Shown piece after piece: positions 12,122-17,533 of a DNA stretch of 17,533 nt. A model generated the notes under the pieces. The model was given only the letters and a program-made list of their open reading frames with translations. It was not told where the DNA came from and ran no database searches. This DNA comes from Conidiobolus incongruus B7586 (lineage: Eukaryota; Entomophthoromycota; Entomophthoromycetes; Entomophthorales; Conidiobolaceae). Every line of letters begins with the position of its first letter. Position 1 is the stretch's first letter. The position numbers and the translations under genes are program-made. Location of the stretch: the NCBI GenBank assembly GCA_000697335.1, contig JNEM01006779.1:1-17533 (forward strand), read 5' to 3'.

Positions 12122-12127
12122 TTTATT
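12122..12127 (-). terminator. Likely poly(A) signal of PMT2
   Basis: Plus-strand TTTATT gives AATAAA on the minus strand, 82 nt beyond the PMT2 stop codon, a usual distance for a 3' UTR. Confidence 0.4.
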
Positions 12128-12208
12128 TAACTTTAATAATAATCAAAAATTCATATAATAATATTAAAATAGTAGTAGTGTGTAATGAAATATATTAAAT
12201 TGAAAATT

Positions 12209-15204
12209 TTAAGGTTTGTTGGCGAAATTCCAGCTGGAGATCCATTTCTTGTGCCAGATATTCTTGGAGGGGAAATCCATACCGAAGGTGAGTTCTGAGA
12301 AGTACCAGAACATACCAAGGTATGCGAGTGTGAGCGTGGCACACAGCACTAATTTGGTGTTGGGGTGAAGTTTAAGGGTGAAGGCGTCGAAGATGACAGG
12401 AATACCAAAGATAGCGAAGTAAAGGGCGGGGAAGTAGTGGTGCACGTACATGACACGTCCCATGATGTAGAAGGGAATGTAGTGGAAGAACCAGCCGACG
12501 AGAACTTGTTTACCTACGAAGGTGTATTGCTCCCAGTTGGCTTCGTTCCAGTCGTTGATCTTGCGGTATCTTCTGACGACGTAGATGAGGAATGATAAAG
12601 CCAAAAAGATCAAGGAGAGGGTGGAAGTCCACCAGATCAAAGGATTGCCGAACATGTTATATTTGACAAAATTATCGTCCCAGCTGCACATTCTAATTCC
12701 CTTAAGCATAAAAGGCCAGTGGTAAGGTTGAGAAGCGAGTTGGTCGTCGTGATCAGAGTCAGGAATCAAGGCATTGTTAGATCTCCACATAGCAACGTTC
12801 AAATGGATGAAATCCTTGAAGAATGGAGACTTTAATTTTTCGGCGGGGGCAGGATCTAAGAGACCATTCCAGTGATCTTCAATATTCCAAACAAGTCCCT
12901 TACTTTTATCATCCTTCTTCTTACAGATGACTTCAGTTTGGCCAAAGCCCCAATCGGGTAATCTGACATTAAAGGCACCCAAATAGCAGCCAGTATTAAA
13001 ATGCTTAAGACGGAATTGAGTGGAAAGAATTTGAATGTTTTTAGAAGGATTATCAATCAAATCATCCCAAATTTCAACAATCCAGTAATCGTTATTATCA
13101 CCAAGGTCACGATCTAAGTAACCACTGACTTCATTTTCTTTATCCGTAATGGGAGCTTTAACATTATGACTGTGAAGATTGCGATTGGTAGAGGCGTGGA
13201 CTAAACGAATAATGTCACCATGTTTGATATATTGACGGGGTTCTTGGGGATCTTCATCCTTATCAATATATGATTCCTTCTTCTTTTCCTCTTTAACTTC
13301 TTCACTGTTATCACCGTTCGATTCAAGGTCTTTTTCTTCTTGATCTTTAGATTCAGCTACAGCTTCACTTTCAAGCTTATCTTTAGGTTCATCTTGCGCA
13401 ACAGAATCAGGTTTAGATTCACCAGGAATTTGATCAGGCTTTTGTTTACTATCTTCATTAGTAGCCTGTTCACGCTTTTGCTTTCGTTCTTCATTAAGCT
13501 TGGCCAAAACATCGTGAGGACGAGCAATAATCCAATCGTTGTTATCATCTTTATGACCATAAGTAGTAACTTGTTGTTGTTTAGAGCCTTCAGGATAGCT
13601 GTGACCGTGGGAGTGAAGTAAAGAACCACCAAATCCAGCATTCTTAATAGTAACTTTAGATCCAAAAGCAACAGCTGCAAAATCAAAAATTAATGAAACG
13701 GAATTAAGGTCTGATATATGAAATAGACTTACTTCTAGGGCCCTTTCCAATGGTACTTCCATCTAAACTAGCCTGGAAGAGAGAAGGCATATTGGAGTCA
13801 CCATCACCAGAATGACTAAGATATTTGAAATGGAGATAAAAGCTGAACATATAAACCATGAAGGGGATAATAATGAGGGCAATAATTCTGGAAATCCAAT
13901 GGAAGGCATAAACAACCTTGGGCATTTTATAATCTCCCCATTTTTCGTAAAGATCTTCAATAGTATACTATAGGAATTAATTGTACTATTACTATACGAA
14001 TGTAATAAAAATATAATGATTTGTAGTTACCAAACCAACAGTAGCAACCATAAAGAAACCGACCCATTTGACACTATAAAATTATTAAATAAACAAATTG
14101 AATAATACATTAAATATAAAACCTTACCTAGAGACTAATCCCAAACTGAAACCAGTGCCAATGAGATACAACCACCATTCAGCAGAAAAAGATCTAGAAT
14201 AATAAGAATCAATTCAAATTTGAATAAATTTAATAATTACCTATCGCGATTCTTATGGAAACCACTAAAGAAGAAAAATGCTAAAGCTGTAAAACCCAAT
14301 AAAATAGAATCCAATAAAATAAATCTACTGATAACACAGAATGCATTATCTAATCAATATTCATTAGTATGATTCAATTAAATAAATTGCAAATTGATGA
14401 GTTTACCTAATAAAACTAAAACACCAGCCAACCAAGAAGCCTTCTTAGACAATCTAAAATTACGAGCTGTACCGTAAGCTAAAGGAATCATAATGATACC
14501 GAACCAAGCGTTCCACTGTCTTTGGAAACTATAGTTCATATCTTCAGGGAATGCAGAGCCTGAACCATATTTGAAGGTACCATTTGAACCACTTAAATAT
14601 CCTCCCAAACCAACTAACATCTTACCAAGTGGTGGATGTACATCATGATAGAAAAATGGTTTAATATAATAAGATCCAAACTATTTATTATATTAATAAA
14701 TATTAATTTTTATAAATAATAATTTTTTGAGAGTTACCTTGCCAAAATGAGCCTATATTTTATTAATAATAATAAATAAATTAAAATTAGCAAAAATATT
14801 CAAAATTACATAAAATGGGAATTTACCTCATCCCAAACGACGTGATTATTCCAACCAATTTTATATAATCTAGTAAAACAAGCTGCTACGAAAAGGATAA
14901 GGGGTAAGATAATATCACCATGAGTTTTGATGGTTTGTAAATACTAATGCATTATAAGATTAGTATTGGTAATTGAAAATGATGGTTAACTTACGGGAAC
15001 TTCATTCCACCAGCCTTGTTCGCTATCTTCAACATCATCGAATGTAGCTAGAGATTGGGATTTGTCACCCAATTTATTGTACTTATCCAAATCGTCATGG
15101 TGGGTAAAACCGTTAGAGTCATTAACTATGCTGCCATTAGCTTTCTGCTTAGTTCCACCCCTTCGTCGCAACTGATCACTATCTTTATTCAATTCAACAC
15201 TCAT
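12209..15204 (-). CDS. PMT2: Protein O-mannosyltransferase, PMT2 subfamily
   Basis: Nine exons on the minus strand: 15204-14995, 14943-14827, 14752-14738, 14680-14407, 14349-14241, 14193-14128, 14073-14031, 13967-13733 and 13674-12209. All phases join, giving 844 residues. The eight introns are 47-74 nt, all GTAA at the 5' end. The enzyme moves mannose from dolichyl-phosphate-mannose to Ser/Thr of proteins in the ER membrane; PMT2 members usually pair with a PMT1 member. The N-terminus is hydrophilic, then come membrane segments. The first lumenal loop holds VVWDEAHFGKFGSYY (catalytic Asp108-Glu109) and [13 protein letters not shown] (127-139). MIR repeats follow: [13 protein letters not shown] to WIIARP (358-409), a second from about 505 ([13 protein letters not shown]), and a third ([15 protein letters not shown]). 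Between the first two lies a roughly 90-residue Lys/Glu/Asp-rich insert (about 411-502). C-terminal membrane segments include [19 protein letters not shown] and a GMDF...KW end typical of PMT2/POMT2. Identification is firm; the exact microexon boundaries would benefit from cDNA. Confidence 0.95.
14738..14752 (-). other. PMT2: 15-nt microexon (exon 3) of PMT2
   Basis: Fifteen nt encode exactly Ala-His-Phe-Gly-Lys, residues 110-114. The upstream exon ends in ...VVWDE and the downstream one starts FGSYYIK, so splicing recreates the continuous PMT motif. It is flanked by ATATAG at its 5' side and GTAACT at its 3' side. No other arrangement restores the conserved motif in frame. Confidence 0.88.
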
Positions 15205-17533
15205 TCCAGTTATTGAATCAAATCAATTTCAATTATTTTGAATTTTTTTAAAAAATAAAAATGATCAAGTCATCCAAATTCCACACTAAATCAATTTAAA
15301 TAAATTTGGATTTGTTAAATTTATGGAATGAATTGTTTGATAAAAATAGATCAATTTAATTTGGTTATGCTATTTTTAGTTTGGGATTGATTCAGAATTC
15401 ATCAGCAATATTTATGATTTCTCATAGTTCAACTTGAAATGATTTATATATTTTCAAATATAATAGTACTGTATAATATATTCAGCTTCATTATAGTCAT
15501 TTTTATTTCATATCTTAATACGTTTTAAATCAATAAAATTATTTAATATCATATTGAGATTCAATTGAATAAAATTTCAATACTGAATGATAATGCTAAA
15601 ATAATTAATAAATGCATACAAAATAAATATTTATGCCAAATTATAATGTGAATAAATTACTAAGATAAAATAAATATCTATAGCCAATCATAAGACTAAT
15701 ATATATGATGCGTATAATACTTTCTTTTCGATGATATCCCTATCCTTTGAGATTATTAAACTTAGCATTATATTAATATGATAAATTCTTATTGATATTA
15801 ATTAGTATGACTTGAAAATTTATGTAATATTTCAGTATTACTATTGTGATGTATGAATGCCAATAAGTTCATTTATAAAATTTTCAAAAAAATTGTATCG
15901 ATTGTTGAATAAAGTATCTAATTAAGTGTTTTATTTTATTATGAATTCAAACCTCTTCACACTTATATTTTACTCATCAATTATCATAACTTTTTTCCCT
16001 AATTCATCCAATTGATAATATGAAATTTTTTTGAATTTAATATCATTTGAATCAAGCCAATTGTTTTTTGAAGAAAATTTTAATATATCTTTTTACACAA
16101 CTATCTATTTTAATGATTAACAAAATTTAGTATATTTAAAATATCATCATCCTAATTGGTGAAAATATAATGATTATAGAATAAATTCTACATAATAAAT
16201 GAATTTTTACTATAAATTAAAATATATTGATAAAGTTTAAATATATTACCAACTGTAATCATTAGGACAAATTAAAAATATATAATTGTGTAATAATGAT
16301 TATCAAATATATTAAATAAAATGAAACTGAGTAGGTTCCTAAAATAGCACGATATCTTATAAATAAGGTAGTTACAAAATGGTAATTAGAGAATAATCAG
16401 ATTATATTTTATTTAGATATTTTAATACTGGATTTATTCCAAATTAGACCAATTACTTGGCTAAAAAAGAATCAAAGGTAATAGTGTTGAAATTACTTAA
16501 ATATAATATCAAGCTCTTCAATTTAATATGCTTTTGAATTGATAAAGCTATCGCTGTGTTCATATCACTAGATATTCAATGCCTTGTTAGGGTTACATTA
16601 GTTATATTGGGTAAATGTTGATTGATATTTAATAATAAAATTATCAAAAAATTTTTAAATATTAATGTAATTCCTATCAAGAATTAAATTTATCTATATT
16701 CAAAATAATATCAGCACAATTCTCAGAAATAGGAAAAAGAGTAAAGAATTTTAACTATGGATAACTCTTACAAAATAGTTCTATATAAATTGATGAAATA
16801 ATATATTCGCATTCCTATTCTTTACATTGATATGACTACACATTATTTCAATAAATATCTATGGATGTCCAATTTCTCTGAATTAAGTTGATTTCAACTT
16901 GGTTAAAATGGATGAAAATTATATTACCGTGACTTCAAAGCTTTTTCTGATGATCTAAGGTACCATTACTTCAGTTAAACCAAGCTTTTCCAATTTTTCC
17001 AAAGGCTTTATAATTGTCAATATATGATATTAACTTAACTGCAGATTATAAATAGCCAATTTTGTGTTATGATAAGAAGATTCAAAATTTTCTAATTACC
17101 TAAGAAGATATATAAACACAAAGTCTGAATCCTTTTAGCAAATAAAGGTAGTTGGAATATGATCAATATATGCCTTTATTTAACAGTCCCATTTCTTTTG
17201 ATTTTGGATCTTGGAACTATAATAATTATTTTCAAGATATCTAGAATACTATACCTTTATACTTTAATAAGTCACTGGATTAATTAAATTGTTTTATTTT
17301 TTGTAGGTAATATTTAAATTGATTAAGTCTTGAATTTTGTGTATTTAAGTAGAGTTGGTAAATACAAAAGTTGTATTTAAATATTTGAATAGCTTTATTA
17401 GTATAGCATATATATTTTATTAAATATTTTTAAAAAATATATATTTTATTTATTAAATTTGAATTTTAAAAGTTTAATTTTAATATTTGATATATACTAA
17501 CTTATAAAAATAAGTCCTGAAATCAAATATATA
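15205..17533. other. AT-rich region with no gene
   Basis: Contains the PMT2 promoter at its left end, including a CCAATCA at about 15684, about 480 nt upstream of the start. Slightly more mixed patches occur at about 16540-16620 and 16860-17230, but open frames there are under about 20 codons and no splice pattern joins them into anything recognisable. No tRNA, repeat pair or mobile element seen. Confidence 0.55.

Larger units (their letters stand above)
11546..12208. other. AT-rich spacer between PMT2 and prp4
   Basis: This 663-nt gap holds the PMT2 3' UTR and the prp4 promoter, as both genes are read leftwards. Apart from an AAT microsatellite and a poly(A) signal I see no gene, RNA or clear promoter element. 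Confidence 0.6.

Noticed and set aside
13357-13686. Leu/Lys-rich 109-codon frame within PMT2
   Set aside because: It is a frame-shifted shadow of the charged insert and MIR 1 of PMT2, and crosses the exon 9 boundary.
16914-16964. Short ATG frame (MDENYITVTSK...) in the right-hand spacer
   Set aside because: It is only 16 codons before a stop and has no splice partner that extends it into a recognisable protein.
16860-16990. Imperfect inverted pair around cttggttaaa and ttaaaccaag
   Set aside because: The arms are only about ten bases and inexact, about 80 nt apart, with no target duplication or coding capacity between them.

Overview
The window looks like a nuclear contig from an AT-rich fungus. 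It holds four protein genes separated by very AT-rich spacers. Evidence for a fungus: a PMT2-type protein O-mannosyltransferase, a Prp4-type spliceosomal kinase (absent from budding yeast but present in most other fungi and animals), a SLP1-type SUN protein of the ER, and many short introns. All 13 coding introns I could place are 47-74 nt long and start with GTAA; 12 end in TAG and one in CAG. Coding DNA is far richer in G+C than the spacers, which by eye are more than 80% A+T. My best guess is an AT-rich lineage outside the budding yeasts, possibly early-diverging, but the sequence alone does not settle the phylum.

Layout: 1-2269 is AT-rich spacer and the promoter of gene 1. Gene 1 (2270-4462, +, no intron) encodes a 730-residue membrane protein that I cannot assign to a named family. 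It has six copies of a short SFDG-type motif, an acidic stretch, a J-like domain without HPD and a hydrophobic hairpin. 4463-6992 is a second AT-rich spacer with TA and TTAA microsatellites and a possible 5' UTR intron just before gene 2. Gene 2 (6993-8945, +, no intron) is a SLP1/SUCO-type SUN-domain ER protein. It converges on gene 3 across 233 nt. Gene 3 (11545-9179, -) is the Prp4 kinase, in six exons. Gene 4 (15204-12209, -) is the O-mannosyltransferase PMT2, in nine exons including a 15-nt microexon. 15205-17533 is AT-rich and holds no gene I can support.

Two of the genes belong to the ER (SLP1-type and PMT2), gene 1 encodes a likely membrane protein, and Prp4 acts in the nucleus on pre-mRNA splicing. 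Nothing suggests an operon or a transferred cluster; this looks like ordinary chromosomal gene order. No tRNA, rRNA, transposon, virus-like element or CRISPR array was recognised. The points most worth a second look are the repeat-plus-J-like architecture of gene 1, the PMT2 microexon inside the catalytic motif, and the roughly 90-residue charged insert between the PMT2 MIR repeats.
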